64,000 nucleotides of DNA from Simmondsia chinensis (lineage: Eukaryota; Streptophyta; Magnoliopsida; Caryophyllales; Simmondsiaceae), in NCBI GenBank assembly GCA_018398585.1, contig JAGTTD010000001.1:34053938-34117937 (forward strand), read 5' to 3'. The notes under the pieces are model-generated. The model ran no database searches. It was not told the DNA's origin and saw only the letters and a list, made by a program, of their open reading frames with translations. Below are positions 1-10,905 of this stretch, piece after piece; position 1 is the stretch's first letter; the number at the start of each line of letters is the position of its first letter. A program made the translations under genes and the position numbers.

Positions 1-925
1 GAGCAAAATAAAGGAAACTAATTAAAAAATTAAGCTAATATAGTAATCAATTAATAAATCAATTTACTTAGCTAATATGGTAAATCAAGCAATCAATCAA
101 GCTCATTGATCAAAAATGTTAAAATCCACCATGCATGCTGAGTTTCAACACACAAAAGGGATGTGTCGACACATAGACATACAATAGCAATTCGGAGCTG
201 CTATGTGTTGATACATAGAGTAGAAAAAAGTCCCAAAATAGTTACTTTTGACTTGATTTCTTTCCTAATCTTTTTACCAACATTTTGAATGTCCACTAGG
301 CTCTCATTTACCTATAAATAGGACTTGAATGCTTTGGTTTAAATCATCCAACACTCCCGAAGTATTCTTTGATAAAAGGCTTTTGGTCTCTTGTGCTTTA
401 ACGTTTTGATTTTGAGTTTTGTTTGAAGTTTTTCTAGGGCATTACTAATTCTCTTTATTGTTGATCATTGAGCTTAATTGCCATATCCTTAGGTTTGGCC
501 AAGCTTGATCTATTGTCAATTCACTCTTGAAAGAGTGAAGAATCTCATTGCTCTATTTCAATTTCTTATTGTAAAGGTTGAATCGTCATCCTATTTTTAC
601 AAAAGGACCGGTTGTAAAGGTCTTGAGCCTACGTACAAAAATACCGATTGTAAAGGTTGGATCCTAAGCTTGGTTTTAAAAAAGATCATCAAGCTTAGTT
701 AAATACTCAAGTGACGAAGAGTAGTCAGTTGATGAGTGGACTAGCTTCTTGTTTGGAAGTGAACTACTACAAAAATCTTTATGCATCATTTTATTCTTGC
801 CTTTATCTTTTTCATTTCATATTCATTGTCTAGCTTTAAATTTAATTTTTGGTCCTTAAAGTTTAATTTTCACTTATCACAAAAGAACCTAATTCACCCC
901 CTCTTAGGTTACTATTCGGGCCTTC
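1..925 (+). mobile_element. Copia LTR (copia-B family), cut by window start
   Basis: This is the 3' part of an LTR in plus orientation. It aligns along its length with the reverse complement of 9899-10880, including the paired motifs around tgttgatacatag, the duplicated 'aaaggttggatcct' block near 600-665 and the end 'aacctaattcaccccctctt'. That C-rich end followed by gggccttc is typical of copia LTR termini. A TATA-like 'cctataaatagg' lies near 311. The LTR stops at about 925, where the sequence changes directly into the reverse-transcriptase remnant of copia A on the other strand, so this copy inserted there. Its start and its partner LTR lie outside the window. Confidence 0.8.
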
Positions 926-1060
926 CTCATAGACTTTAGCATGGCCACTTGTGAGAAGGTCTCATCATAATAGATTTTGTCTTTTTGAGTAAAACCCTTA
1001 GCAACCAGTTTTATCTTGAAGGTCTCAACCTTCTCACCCACTCCTCTTTTCCTCTTATTG
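926..1060 (-). pseudogene. Copia A reverse transcriptase, N-terminal fragment
   Basis: Minus-strand translation gives KLVAKGFTQKDKIYYDETFS followed by VAMLKSM, the conserved opening of the copia RVT_2 domain. The domain is cut after about 40 residues by the LTR ending at 925. Confidence 0.8.
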
Positions 1061-1619
1061 CCAACAGGAACCTCTATAAGATCCTAGATCTAATTAGAAT
1101 ACATAGATCCTATCTCTGATTTCATTGTTAAGACCCACTGGTCAACATCTTTGCCTTTAATTGCCTCATTATAGCTGAGAGGATCTGATTCAATGTCACG
1201 GTCTGCCATTAAGGCTCCCGCCAAGAACCCGTCAGGTGCCCTGACAATCCTCTCATTATGCCTAGGCTCTCATGTACCTGGAATGTTCTTGACCCTATCA
1301 GTAGGTGCATCTAATGCATCTACTGTGTCCTAAGTTGTGCCTAGCTTTTTCAGAGATAGTGTCATTTTCTTTTAAGTCCTCTAACACCACTCTGCTTTTG
1401 CTTTTCTAGTCTACTACAAAATTCCCCTCTAAAAATTTTGCATTTGCACTAAAAAAACCTTGTGTTCAAAAGGGCTGTAGAAAAGACCACCCCTTGTTCC
1501 TTTGGGATAACCAACAAAAATGCACACCTCTGTCCTTGATTCTAACTTGTCAAGATTCTATTTCAACACATTTGCTAGCCACCCCAAATATGAAGATACC
1601 CTAGACTAGGCTTTTGCCC

Positions 1620-2369
1620 AATCCACAACTACACATGCATTTTAGGAGCTGACTTAGATGGAACTCAGTTAAGAAAATATGTTGTTGTCTCTAAGGCATA
1701 ACTTCAAAAAGAGATTGGTAAAGTAGCATGACTCCTCATGGAACTTACCATCTCTAACAATGTCCTATTCCTTGTTTTTGCAACACCATTCTGCTGCAAT
1801 GTACCCAGAGCAGAAAGTTGAGATCTTATCCTATTTGCAGTTAGGAAATTTTAAAATTTGCTGGGAAGATATTCTTCACCTTGATCTAATCGAAGTGACT
1901 TTACTTGTTCACCTAATTGCTTTTCAACTTTAGCTTTTTACTCTTTAAACTTTTCAAAAGAGTCTGACTTATGTCTCATTAGGTAAACATACACATACCT
2001 TGAGTAGTTATCAGAGAATGTAATGAAGTACGCATGCCCACCTCTTGCCTGAGCATTCATTGGTCCATGTACATCTGTGTGAACCAGCTCAAGCAAGTCA
2101 CCAACCATGTTGCCCTTACTCTTTGACTCAGATTTGGTCATCTTGCCTTCTATGTAGGATTCGCATAATAGTATTGACTTCAAGTCCAAAGGTTCTATTA
2201 GTCCATCATTTACCAGTCTTTGGATCCTGTTCGAATTGATGTGATCTAAATGTTGGTGCCATGTGAAGGGATTATCCCTTTCAAGTTGTTTTCTTTTAGG
2301 AGATTGAACAATAGTGCTTGTGTTAGATTCATTTAAACAAATGTGAGAGTTTTGATATGAAAATAACAT
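1620..2369 (-). pseudogene. Copia A GAG-pre-integrase and integrase remnant
   Basis: From 2369 down, the frame shows the GAG-pre-integrase zinc-finger region (WHQHLDHINSNRIQRLV, with a downstream C) and the start of the integrase catalytic core (ELVHTDVHGPMN, the first catalytic Asp, then YFITFSDNYSRYVYVYLM). The frame stops at 1938, but the same protein continues: SLRLDQGEEYL (second catalytic Asp), LQQNGVAKTRNRTLLEMV (around the catalytic Glu, normally Glu before R) and PSLGYLHIWG. Several stops are present. Integrase normally inserts element cDNA; this copy is dead. Confidence 0.8.
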
Positions 2370-2457
2370 GATTAAACCATTAGTACATGTACTTTTTCAA
2401 ATAAACCGCTTATTTCACATAATAATAGGTTCACAGCCATAATTAATTGAATAACCA

Positions 2458-2691
2458 TTATCCACTAAAAGAGAAACAGGAATCAAATTCATGCGCTATG
2501 TCTCTACAATTATACAATCCTTTTAAAAACAGAACTCTACAACCAAACACTAAGCTAATATCTTTTACTCCTAAGACCGCTACTCTTGTACCATCTCCAA
2601 TCGCCAGGTACATCTCTCCATCATTTAGTCTCTTGGTTTGCCCGAGTCCCTGTAACATATTACAGACATGGTCAGTTAAACTTAAGTCCAC
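2458..2691 (-). pseudogene. Copia A protease-region remnant
   Basis: The 77-codon frame contains SDHVCNMLQGL-like and GEMYLAIGDGTRVAV blocks, which follow the aspartic-protease site in copia polyproteins (consensus LDSGCSxHVCN...VGDG). The catalytic DSG itself falls at the damaged upstream edge. It lies between the gag remnant at 3017-3466 and the integrase remnant at 1620-2369, as expected for copia order. Confidence 0.65.
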
Positions 2692-3016
2692 ACATTAGGT
2701 GCCTGGTGTACACTTAACTGGGCATGACTCAACTAAGTAAGATATTAACATACCTTTTCTAGATGGCTTAGTTGTCTTTACAAGAAGTGTAGATTAGTCC
2801 TTAGCGCATCCCCTTTCCAGTGGCCCATTTCTCTACAAAGGAAACTCTTTCCTTTGATTTGCTAACTGTTACTCATTCCTAATTCCTTGGCACCCCTCAT
2901 GCCCCATGTCATGTCCTCTGTTGGTTGTAGCTCTTTTATTAGTTCAGGTAGCAAATAGTTTTTGTTGTTCATATAAACTAAGTGAATGAGCTGGACAGAG
3001 AACTGAAGATGATATC

Positions 3017-3466
3017 CTAATTAGTTTGAATATCAAACTCAAATCCAAGGATCTCCCGTTCATAAACATATGTCATAAAATTCATGATGTGTTCCTCAAT
3101 AGGTATTCCTTTGGACATTTTCATGTTGAGCAACTTTTTTATGAGTTCTTGCCTCGTGGCTTTATATTGGTCCTCGAACATTTCTCCTAAATGTTCAATC
3201 ATCTCAGCTGTTGTTTGCTTCTCAAGCATCTGATGGTTGAGTGCTTCTGACACTAAGGTCAATAAATAGCACTTGGCTAACTCTTTAGCCCCATGCCAGC
3301 GTTCATGACACCCTTTTTCAGTAGCCGTGAAATTAGCAGTGGGCATTGGTGGACAAGCTTCAGTGAGAACAAACTTAAGATCCTTGTGAGTAAAAAATAA
3401 GTCCAACTTCTCTTCCCGGGTAAAATAATTCGGTCCAGTGAAGTTCACTAACCATATCCATTTCAA
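3017..3466 (-). pseudogene. Copia A gag remnant
   Basis: A 149-codon frame resembles the copia gag domain (UBN2/retrotransposon gag type): a segment ending in KELAKCYLLTLVSEAL, then the helix-rich block with EMIEHLGEMFEDQYKATRQELIK and KMSKGIPIEEHIMNF. Copia gag packages element RNA in cytoplasmic particles. The N-terminal part also reads well in another frame (MVSELHWTEL), which indicates a frameshift near the start. No CCHC knuckle was seen downstream, so the C-terminal part is lost or decayed. The family call is firm from the gag helices; the lineage is not determined. Confidence 0.75.
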
Positions 3467-4702
3467 AAAACTTAAAATGCAAACATTTGTGTAACTATTT
3501 AATATGAGTCATCTATATTGCAATGATGTCTAATCTTTCGTCGTAGCATACACAACAAATCAGGTTCCACTGAACTGTACTATCATGCATGCAATGATGA
3601 CCCAAACACATCACCCCTTGCTCCCTGGAAACAGGGCTATACGAAATTAGTTTGGGTGAGAACTATTCCCAACTAACATGTTTTTTTGTAACTCTTACTA
3701 AACATGATTAACTCACCACTTTACATTAGTCTCTAATATAACACAATAGAGCTCCTAGGAGAGGCAAATGTATCACGTTAGTCAAGTCTAAATCATTACC
3801 TAAACCACCATACAAATATACGTAATACTCCACGGCAGCGTGATCACATCGCTTCTTTGCACTTTGGTTTATCCTAATTGAAGTTTGATCTTGTAACCTA
3901 CAAATTGACACCCTCCGCAGAGTGGTTTATTGATCCACTATACTGCTAGACCGGTAATAGAGACTGTGAGGTTTCAACAATTGAACCTCATTCCCACTTG
4001 ATTTTTATAAAATAGTGATTTTAATTAAATTGCACTTACAACTTCGATTGTCTCATCATTTAGAATCTCATTCTAAAATTAAATTAACTAATAACAACAT
4101 AATTTTTAGTTATTATATAAACCAGTACTGATATCTGCATGTTCCAAATATTTTTTAAAATTAAAATTTGTTGATGTGAGCACTGAAATCAATGCTGACA
4201 TCAAATTTTTTTTATTTTTTTTTTACATTTAAAAAAATATAATTGAATCTAATGTCATTGGATCGACTTATCCGATTTCGTAAATTGTGATCAAATATGC
4301 ATAATCTCATTATACGAATAATATGAATGCAATTTTAATTAAACTACATTAACATATATGAATTAACTATTAATTCATTATCTATTTAAATATTTTAAAC
4401 CGGTACTTAAACCATCTTTCCTTTTTTTTTAATAAAATCGCAATTTTATAAATCACAAGTCTATTTATTTCAATTGTATTATGCGAATTCATGTATATTA
4501 CGAATGTAATCAAAGGCCGGCGATGATACCCATTGTTGGCACGAGTTTCATAAATTTTCCCCAATTTGATAAAATTAATGCAGGGGAAGGGTTTAAAATT
4601 CTTAATTTTAAACCTATGGTGAATTTTAAATCTACACATTTAAATTCCTAATTTAAATTTACAAGCCTCTACTCTAATACATGCATAATAATATCATAAA
4701 TT
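3467..4702. other. Old AT-rich sequence, unassigned
   Basis: Very AT-rich DNA with no supportable gene. Its position upstream of the copia A gag suggests leader or LTR sequence of that element, but I found neither a primer-binding site nor a duplicate, so this is not established. Short A and T runs are frequent (for example 4207-4222). Confidence 0.4.
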
Positions 4703-4719
4703 TACAGCTAGCGTAATAA
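4703..4719. repeat. Target-site duplication, left flank of the 5S SINE
   Basis: tacagctagcgtaataa here pairs with tactgctagcataataa at 4969-4985 (two mismatches). The pair brackets the SINE exactly. Confidence 0.75.
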
Positions 4720-4968
4720 AAAGAAACATTCTCAGTGCCCCAAGGGCTCCCGCCTAAGCAGGTTGGGGGGGTGGGGGCTGGATGTAAGTAGCCTTCCCCC
4801 TTCAAGGTGTTGCCCTAATGGGATGCTGTTTACCAGAACCCCCAACCTCAAGGGTGCGACATGAGTACTTCCCAAGAGGTCATTACTCTTTGTACTACTC
4901 TCGCCTAAGCACGATTAACTTCAGAGTTCTAATTGGATTGGGTGCTTGTGTGTTAGTACCCTCTTAGG
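4720..4968 (-). mobile_element. SINE with 5S rRNA-derived head and RTE-type tail
   Basis: A 249-bp minus-strand unit has two parts. The head (4850-4968) is derived from plant 5S rRNA; the tail (4720-4849) matches the 3' end of the RTE LINE at 43981-44130, sharing 'ggttggggg', 'aacagc' and 'gaagggggaaggct'. The unit ends in a T-rich stretch. It is flanked by 17-bp direct repeats, ttattatgctagcagta before and ttattacgctagctgta after (15 of 17 match), as expected of LINE-driven insertion. A polymerase III head joined to a LINE tail is the defining architecture of a SINE. It resembles 5S-headed (SINE3-type) elements rather than the usual tRNA-headed plant SINEs. Confidence 0.8.
4850..4966 (-). 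pseudogene. 5S rRNA-derived promoter head of the SINE
   Basis: The minus strand contains AGAACTCTGAAGTTAATCG, GCGAGAGTAGTAC, TGACCTCTTGGGAAGTAC and GCACCCTT in the order and spacing of plant 5S rRNA. These cover the internal A box, intermediate element and C box bound by TFIIIA. By eye about 80-85% of the 3' 95 bases agree; the first 20 or so bases are diverged. It is a single copy with no 5S spacer or tandem array, so it is not a working rRNA gene. Confidence 0.85.
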
Positions 4969-4985
4969 TACTGCTAGCATAATAA
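4969..4985. repeat. Target-site duplication, right flank of the 5S SINE
   Basis: This is the partner of 4703-4719. It directly precedes (on the minus strand) the first 5S-like base. Confidence 0.75.
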
Positions 4986-6640
4986 GAATATTGTAAATAA
5001 ATAGAAAAGCAAAAAGCTTAAAAAAGAATGGAAAGAGAGAGATACATGAAATTGCTCCAAATAAATAAAACTGAAATGAATAATAAATTACTTTGAGAAA
5101 ACCGAGACGCATTAGCCTTCCATGCAATTCATCAAAATGCCCAGGGAGTGGACTCCAAAAAATATTAAACAATAGCAAGAAAAATTTCAACGAAAAATTT
5201 TCTTTCTAGTTAGATATATGAAAGTCAATACTTTCAGAAATCTTAAATTTTAAAATTTATGCCAGACCATGAAATTGGTACCTCTATTTATAGTAGGATA
5301 TTGCAGCAGAAAAAAGTAGTTTATTCGATGCTGGATGGGTAGGTATAACACAAAACGCAATGTTTGACATTAAAACACAGGTAAAATGCAGTGTCTCAAC
5401 TTTTGCTAAGCCGCCTTGTCACTGCATGCCACGTGGCGGCACGCAAACTGCTCCACCACGGGGCAAGAGGATCTCCCTGTTGCATAGCCCAGCATGCAAC
5501 ATTCGTGTATACGCGGATCGCCACAGGATTTGCTTTTTTTTTTTTTTCTTTGTTTCCCATAGGTGAAAGTTCATCTTAAGAAATTGAATTTTTTTAGAAA
5601 AGTTTTTTTTTTTTAATTTTAACTTTTATTCATCTCATGAATAATATTTGGCTAATTTAAATTTACTCATCTCATGATTCTTTAATATTTTTTTGATGGC
5701 AATACAATCAGAGGCTTGCGTAGGGACCTCACTGACAATTTAAATCTAGCTCAAAATGGGTTAAATTAATTATCTTGTAATGAAAAATTTTAATTATCAT
5801 TTAATGGGACTTAATTCCACTAAATAAACACCACTGCACTTTAGACTTAAATCATTTATTCTATAATTCTCAAATAGACTGTATTGATGACAACAACCCA
5901 TCCACTTGATGTCCATGACAAAAAATAATTATAACTATTGCTACTCTTTTTCTCAAAGCTTCTACATTAGTTACCAACTCGCCCATTACTAAATAGTTCA
6001 TTTATACTTGAATATATTCATAGTATAAATTCCAAATGTCAAACACCTAGAACACCTTGGCCCAAGATTCTTAATTAATTTAAATGCTTCGAATCAACTA
6101 AGGGTACATTTGTATCTTGTAAGAGACGATAGTTTCCCTATTAAATACTTGATCCTTTCACACTAGAAAAGTAACCAACATTCCACGCACAAGTCCAGAA
6201 TACTCTTAGGATTTGCAGTCGTCATTCAAACAGTACATCATAAATGACTCATTTCTGATAGTAGTTTAGAAGCAAGTAACTCACATGGTCCAACTCAGTG
6301 TATCAATCTTATTGATCACACCAACCTAACACTTTCGGATCACCATCCATATGACTAAGACAAGTCATCTAAAGTGTCATGTTATAGTCTTCGCATACAA
6401 GTGGTCCAAACATGTCTATTAACTACAAGTTTTTCAAACAACAATTCATATCATTTGTTCCAAGTCTATCTATGGGTTAGTATATCAAAACCCACTTAAA
6501 ACAAACATGTAAATTGTAGTATGTGGAGTACACCCATCTCATGGATAGTAATAAAAAGAAAATCACATGCAGTACATATGATCGCCTACACTAATTTAAC
6601 AAGGAAACAACTAAAACTTCAATTTTATTCATTAATGAAA
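4986..6640. other. Unassigned sequence with a minus-strand promoter-like block
   Basis: There is no coding sequence I can support. On the minus strand 5570-5280 ends in a clean TATA box (see 5283-5296), with an AT-rich leader after it into which the SINE inserted; this could be an LTR, but no partner or termini were found. 5700-6640 contains no recognisable motif. The 68- and 62-codon plus-strand frames at 5360-5579 have no family likeness. Confidence 0.4.
5283..5296 (-). promoter_or_regulatory. TATA box, possible LTR promoter
   Basis: The minus strand reads cctactataaatagagg, matching the plant TATA consensus. It probably drove an LTR or an old gene; no product can be assigned. Confidence 0.4.
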
Positions 6641-6659
6641 TAACATTTACAGGACACTT

Positions 6660-7260
6660 CGAATTTTCAGGATACTAATCCCAATAGCAATTGCCTTTGA
6701 ATTTTTCATGCCAAACTTCTTAAGCATTTTCTTGATTTACTTGGCTTGGTTGGTGAAAATTCCTTCCTTGCCTTCCGTGATTTGCAATCTAATAAAGTAG
6801 TTGATTTCTCCTAGCATCCTCATTCTGAATCCCTACTCAAACGATTTGCAAATTTTTCACAAATAGATGGATTACTAGCTCCACTCATCATATAATCCAT
6901 ATATAGAGTGCTTGATAAAAAATGTGGTCTCGACCTTCGCTTTAAAAAATTTGTTTTGCATTAACAATGAATTCAATCTTTCGTAACAAGCTCTAGGAGC
7001 TTGTTATAATCCATAAAGATCCCTTTTAAGTTTAAAAATATGATTGGAAAGTTTGTCATCCTTAAAACTTGGTGGTTGTTCAACATAAACATTTTTTCTA
7101 ATAAAACCATTCAAACATGCACTTTTTACATCCATTTGAAAATTTTCAAAATTTTTGAATGAGACAAAGGCATACAGCTTCTAATCTAAAAAGGAGTGCA
7201 AGGTTCTCTTCATAGTCTATGACTTCTTCTTGGTTTCAGCTTTAAGCTACTATCCTTTCG
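6660..7260 (-). pseudogene. Copia B reverse transcriptase, truncated
   Basis: Minus-strand translation gives FQMDVKSACLNGFIRKNVY, VEQPPSFKDDKLSNHIFKLK, then a stop in place of Gln before APRACYERL, and MRMLGEINYFIRLQITEGKE. These are successive RVT_2 blocks (the usual QMDVKSAFLNG and ALYGLKQAPRAWYERL). The catalytic YVDD block is damaged. The domain ends abruptly at about 6660 after KKFGMKNSKA. Confidence 0.8.
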
Positions 7261-7619
7261 TTGTTTCTTACCACATTAAGAGGGTTCACCAATGATTTGA
7301 CTTGTTGGATGATCCTTCAAGAATTTCCAATCACATGTGGCATGTCTTCCTCTTTGGATTTTGTATTTTCGACATTTCCTTTCGGATCATTCATTGTAAC
7401 TTTGAGTTGAGCCTTCTGTTGCTCCTCGGAAGAGGGTGTGATGTTTGTTGGTTTGGTCAATATATCATCATCATCACAAGGAATTCTAGAGGACAAGTTG
7501 TCAGTTTCAACAAATACAACATGTATAGACTTTTCTACTACCCTTAACCTTTTATTATAGACTATATGTTTTGCTAATAAGAAAATAGTCGATGATTATG
7601 CCTTCATCCATTCTTGGAT

Positions 7620-8460
7620 CAAATTTACCAAGATTAATTTTACCATGGTCTTGGATGAAGCATTTACACCCAAATGGCTTGAAAATGCGCAATATTTTGT
7701 TTTCTTTCTTTGTAGAAGTTATACGGTGTTTTCTTCAATAAAGGCCTTATTAAAGCTCAATTTAAGATATAGCAAGTGGTGTTGATGGCTTCAGCCCAAA
7801 ATGAATTTGCAAATTGTTTTCACAAAGCATGGCTTTTGCCATTTGTTCAAGAGCTCTATATTTTTTTACCACTCCGTTTTCTTGAGAAATTTTGGGAGTC
7901 TAAAAATTATGGTGGATTCCAATTTAATCAAAATATTTTTCAGAATCACCTTTTTAAAATCCCTTCCACAATCTCTTCTAATTGAAACAATTTTCAAAAA
8001 TTCTTCATTTTGCACTTGTTCGCAAAACTTTTTAAAATTTATCAAAAATTTACTCTTATGAGAAGCGAATAAGCACCAAGAAAAACAAGAATAATCATCA
8101 ACAATTATAAATCCATTTGTTTTTTACAATGGCTCAAATGGCTAGTAGGATCAAATTAGTCTTTATGCAAAAGTTTAAGATGCCATGAGATAGAAACTGC
8201 ATTATTGGATTTGAATGAAGATCTTGTTTGTTTCCCATTTGAAGTGTATCACGAATATGATCTATTTCTATTTAAGCTCTGGTAGTCATCAAATGAGATC
8301 ATTTTTCAAAGGTTTGAAATTAAGTCCGCACTAGTCTGCTCAAATCTACCATTTCAAATCCAAGGATCAATTCCGTTTGATATACTATAATATTTCATAA
8401 AGTTCATACATTCAAGATCAATCATATAGACATTGTCATATCCTAATCGATCAAATGTCA
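7620..8460 (-). pseudogene. Copia B integrase remnant
   Basis: The fragments are spread over frames: a VDDYSCFSW..SHKSKF block near 8100 (the central core strand), VQNEEFLKIVSIRRDC near 7970, then a block equivalent to PQQNGVVERKNRTL seen as SQENGVVKKYRALEQMAK (near 7870), which carries the region of the last catalytic residue. Downstream comes the connection to RT with the word HFGLKP/AINTT. It is frameshifted repeatedly. The plus-strand frames at 7302-8061 are shadows of this gene. Confidence 0.75.
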
Positions 8461-8470
8461 CTTCATTCAT

Positions 8471-8770
8471 CTAAGCATGTACCACTATACATTTAGATGA
8501 CAAACAAATGAACACAATAACCTTTATCACATAGTTGACTAATGTTAGGAAAATTATGCATAAGACCATCAACAAATAAACCATCATATATGCAAGGCCA
8601 AGAGTTAGGGGCAACATTAGCATACAAAGAGTTTTTCTTTTCTTGTTGTCACCAAAAGTGACAAATACTTTCGTTGGTTTGATAAAAGGGGTCTTAGATT
8701 TGTCTCTAGTTACATAACTTAAGAAACCACTATCTAAGAATCTCTTTCGATATTTATTCTCAATCTTCAA
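8471..8770 (-). pseudogene. Copia B protease remnant
   Basis: RFLDSGFLSYVTRDKSKT at the start of the frame is the copia aspartic protease site (consensus LDSGCSxHMTGDK). The catalytic LDSG is intact; the usual Cys is Phe. VTFGDNKK follows, the normal 'GDN' strand. The C-terminal part runs out of frame. Confidence 0.75.
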
Positions 8771-8885
8771 GCATACCTACGCAATTTAATGAACTTTTGT
8801 ACCCAAACTTTCTTGGGTCCTTCATTGTTAGTCTTTACATTTGGAGGTCAAGATCCATTTGGAACCTAAACCATCTTTGTTTTTC

Positions 8886-9741
8886 TCAAATTCTCTTAAA
8901 TGGACATTGATGTACAATATGCCCTTGATCCCTACAATAATGACATCTTATAGAGTTTATCGATGGTGAGGAGGCTTTGGCAAAAAGTATATTTAATTTT
9001 TTCTTTTGAGCATTTCCACTATAGCCAATTTTCTCATTGTTATAAGTGGGTATTTGAGAAGATAGTATTTTTTCTAGTGTTTCTTGACCCTTGAGAAACT
9101 TACTTGAAATTTGTGAAAGTTCTTCTACTTGTTTTTTCAAATTCATTTTTACTTTTGTTTGAAAGTAGTTTTTCTTCGGAGAATTATTTTTCATTAATCA
9201 GTGTTTCAACATGATCATTGGATGACTCTATTTTGGCTTTCACAGATACATTTTAAAGCTTAAACACTAAACATTGTTTTGACTCTTTTTGTAGCTCTTT
9301 TTTCATAGAAAAGTATTTGATTCTCAATTTTTCACACGCACCATATAACTCATGAAAACTACCCATGAGTTCATTATAAGATAAATCATATAGCTCATCT
9401 TCTTCATATTCAATGGCCATGAGACATGAATCCACTTGCTCCTGCTTGCTTGCATGAGGGGATTCCTTATTGAACTCCCTTCTAAATATGGCTTCTAGTA
9501 TGTCCCGAATCTCATTTGCAGTCATGCAATGTTTTACATGATTAAACACATTGGGAGTAATATCATCTAATAATTGGAAGTGAGCTTTAGCACTTTTCTC
9601 AAGCTTTGTCTTGTCATATTGGATGAGCTCATTTTCAAATTCATTAAGAATTGCATTTCCTTTATACATTGAATGAACAAAATCACCATTTTTTGTGATT
9701 AACCACAAATCAAAATCAACAAACATCATAAAAAGTCTCAT
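8886..9741 (-). pseudogene. Copia B gag remnant with CCHC zinc knuckle
   Basis: Two frames make up one gag. 9741-9253 (162 codons) holds the capsid part: FMMFVDFDLWLI, a long acidic helix region and CLMAIEYEEDELYDLSYNEL, typical of SIRE/copia gag. 9194-8886 (102 codons) holds a coiled-coil-like KVKMNLKKQVEELSQI and the knuckle CHYCRDQGHIVHQC, a complete C-x2-C-x4-H-x4-C RNA-binding finger. A frameshift or stop separates them at 9195-9252. Gag forms the virus-like particle and the knuckle binds element RNA. Confidence 0.8.
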
Positions 9742-9876
9742 TTTAAGTTTCTAATAGAAAATGTTTTTACCATCAAAAGGTGGAGGCTTCTCGGTTCATT
9801 AACCCTTAGCCAAAATAGGTGCAAAGGTTCCCATAAGGATCACTCTAAGGTTATTAGACCAAAATAAAAAGAAAAA

Positions 9877-9898
9877 GAGTACTTAGTGTAATACCAAT
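9877..9898 (-). other. Copia B primer-binding site
   Basis: The minus strand reads attggtattacactaagtac just inside the LTR. It is a degraded form of the tRNA-iMet complement TGGTATCAGAGC used by copia elements. Confidence 0.55.
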
Positions 9899-10905
9899 TG
9901 AAGGCCCAAAGAACAATCTGGGGATCGGGGGGCGGGGGATTAGGTTCCTTCACGATAAAATGAAAATTCCAACTTTAAGAACCAAATTATGAATTAAAGT
10001 ATAAATGATAAATTCAAAATATAAAAAACAAAGGCAAGAAGAAAAACAGTGTGCAAGGATTTTTATAGTGGTCCACTGCCAACCCGAAGCCAGCCCACTC
10101 CTCAAGTGACTACTCTTCGTCACTTGAGCTTTTAACTAAGCTTGATGATCCTTTTTTAAACTACGCTCAGGATCCAACCTTTACAACTAGTCCTTTTGTA
10201 CGCAAGCTTAAGACCCAACCATTACAGCCGACCCTTTTGTAACAGTAGGCACAGGATCTAACCTTTACAAAGAATTAAAGTATGAAAGAATTAAAGCAAT
10301 CGAATTCTTCACTTTTTGAAGAGTGAATTGACAGTAAATCAAGCTTAGCCAAAGCTAAGGATATGCTAATTAAGCTCAATGGTCAACAATAAAGAGAACT
10401 AGTGATGCTCAAACGGACTTTAAAAGAAACTCAAAATTAAAACTTTAAATCACAAGAGAACAAGAGCTCTTTAATCAATGAATGCTTAGAGAGAAATCGA
10501 TGATTAAAGAAAAGCATTCAAGCCCTATTTGTGTGCAAATGAGGGCCTAGGGGACGCTCAAAATGGTAGGGAAAAAGATTAGGAAAGAACTCAACTCAAA
10601 AATAGCCATTTGGAGCTTTTTCAGGGCTATGTGTCGAAGCACAGCCTCTGTGTGTCAACACATAGTAGTTCCAGACAGCTACTGTATGTCTCTGTGCTTA
10701 CACATCCCTTCTATGTGTTGACACTCAGCATGCCTTGGTGGATTTTGAATATTTTCCACTATTTAGCTTGATTGATTGATTATCATATTAGCTTAATTTT
10801 TTGAATTAGCTTCCATGTTTGCCTTAAGCATTTGAATGGTTGATTGATTCAATCAAGCTAAAATATCATCCTATTAAAATTTGATCTTGTTATTTTTGGG
10901 CATGC
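9899..10905 (-). mobile_element. Copia B 5' LTR
   Basis: The inner edge is defined by tgaaggccc at 9899 (LTR end ..gggccttca on the minus strand), directly next to the primer site. The outer edge near 10905 is approximate because the homologous copy at 1-925 starts inside the LTR. It contains repeated 'gtaaaggttggatcctg' blocks near 10180-10270 and the repeated 'tgtgttgacacatag' words near 10630-10720. Confidence 0.75.

Larger units (their letters stand above)
926..3466 (-). mobile_element. Copia A: decayed internal region of a Ty1/copia element
   Basis: Reading leftwards on the minus strand, this stretch shows gag, protease, GAG-pre-integrase, integrase core and the first residues of reverse transcriptase in normal copia order. 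Stops and frame changes break every part. The pol region ends at 926, where the plus-strand LTR at 1-925 interrupts it; the remainder of RT lies beyond the window start. I could not recognise a matching LTR pair or primer site for this element. Confidence 0.85.
6660..10905 (-). mobile_element. Copia B: 3'-truncated Ty1/copia element
   Basis: On the minus strand the order is LTR (9899-10905), primer site, gag with a CCHC knuckle, protease, integrase and reverse transcriptase, broken off inside RT at about 6660. Its LTR is the same family as 1-925, which lies in the opposite orientation. All coding parts carry frameshifts or stops. The 3' half of RT, RNase H and the second LTR are missing, so the element lost its end by deletion or rearrangement. 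Confidence 0.85.

Noticed and set aside
4850..4966. A working 5S rRNA gene
   Set aside because: It is a single copy, about 15-20% diverged with a degraded 5' end, fused to a LINE-type tail and bounded by a target duplication; 5S genes lie in tandem arrays.
4720..4985. A Cassandra TRIM (which also carries 5S sequence)
   Set aside because: Cassandra carries 5S inside short LTRs with 5-bp duplications. Here there is no LTR partner or primer site, the duplication is 17 bp and the tail is RTE-like.
7302..8061. Plus-strand frames of 69-86 codons
   Set aside because: They are shadows of the minus-strand copia B integrase.
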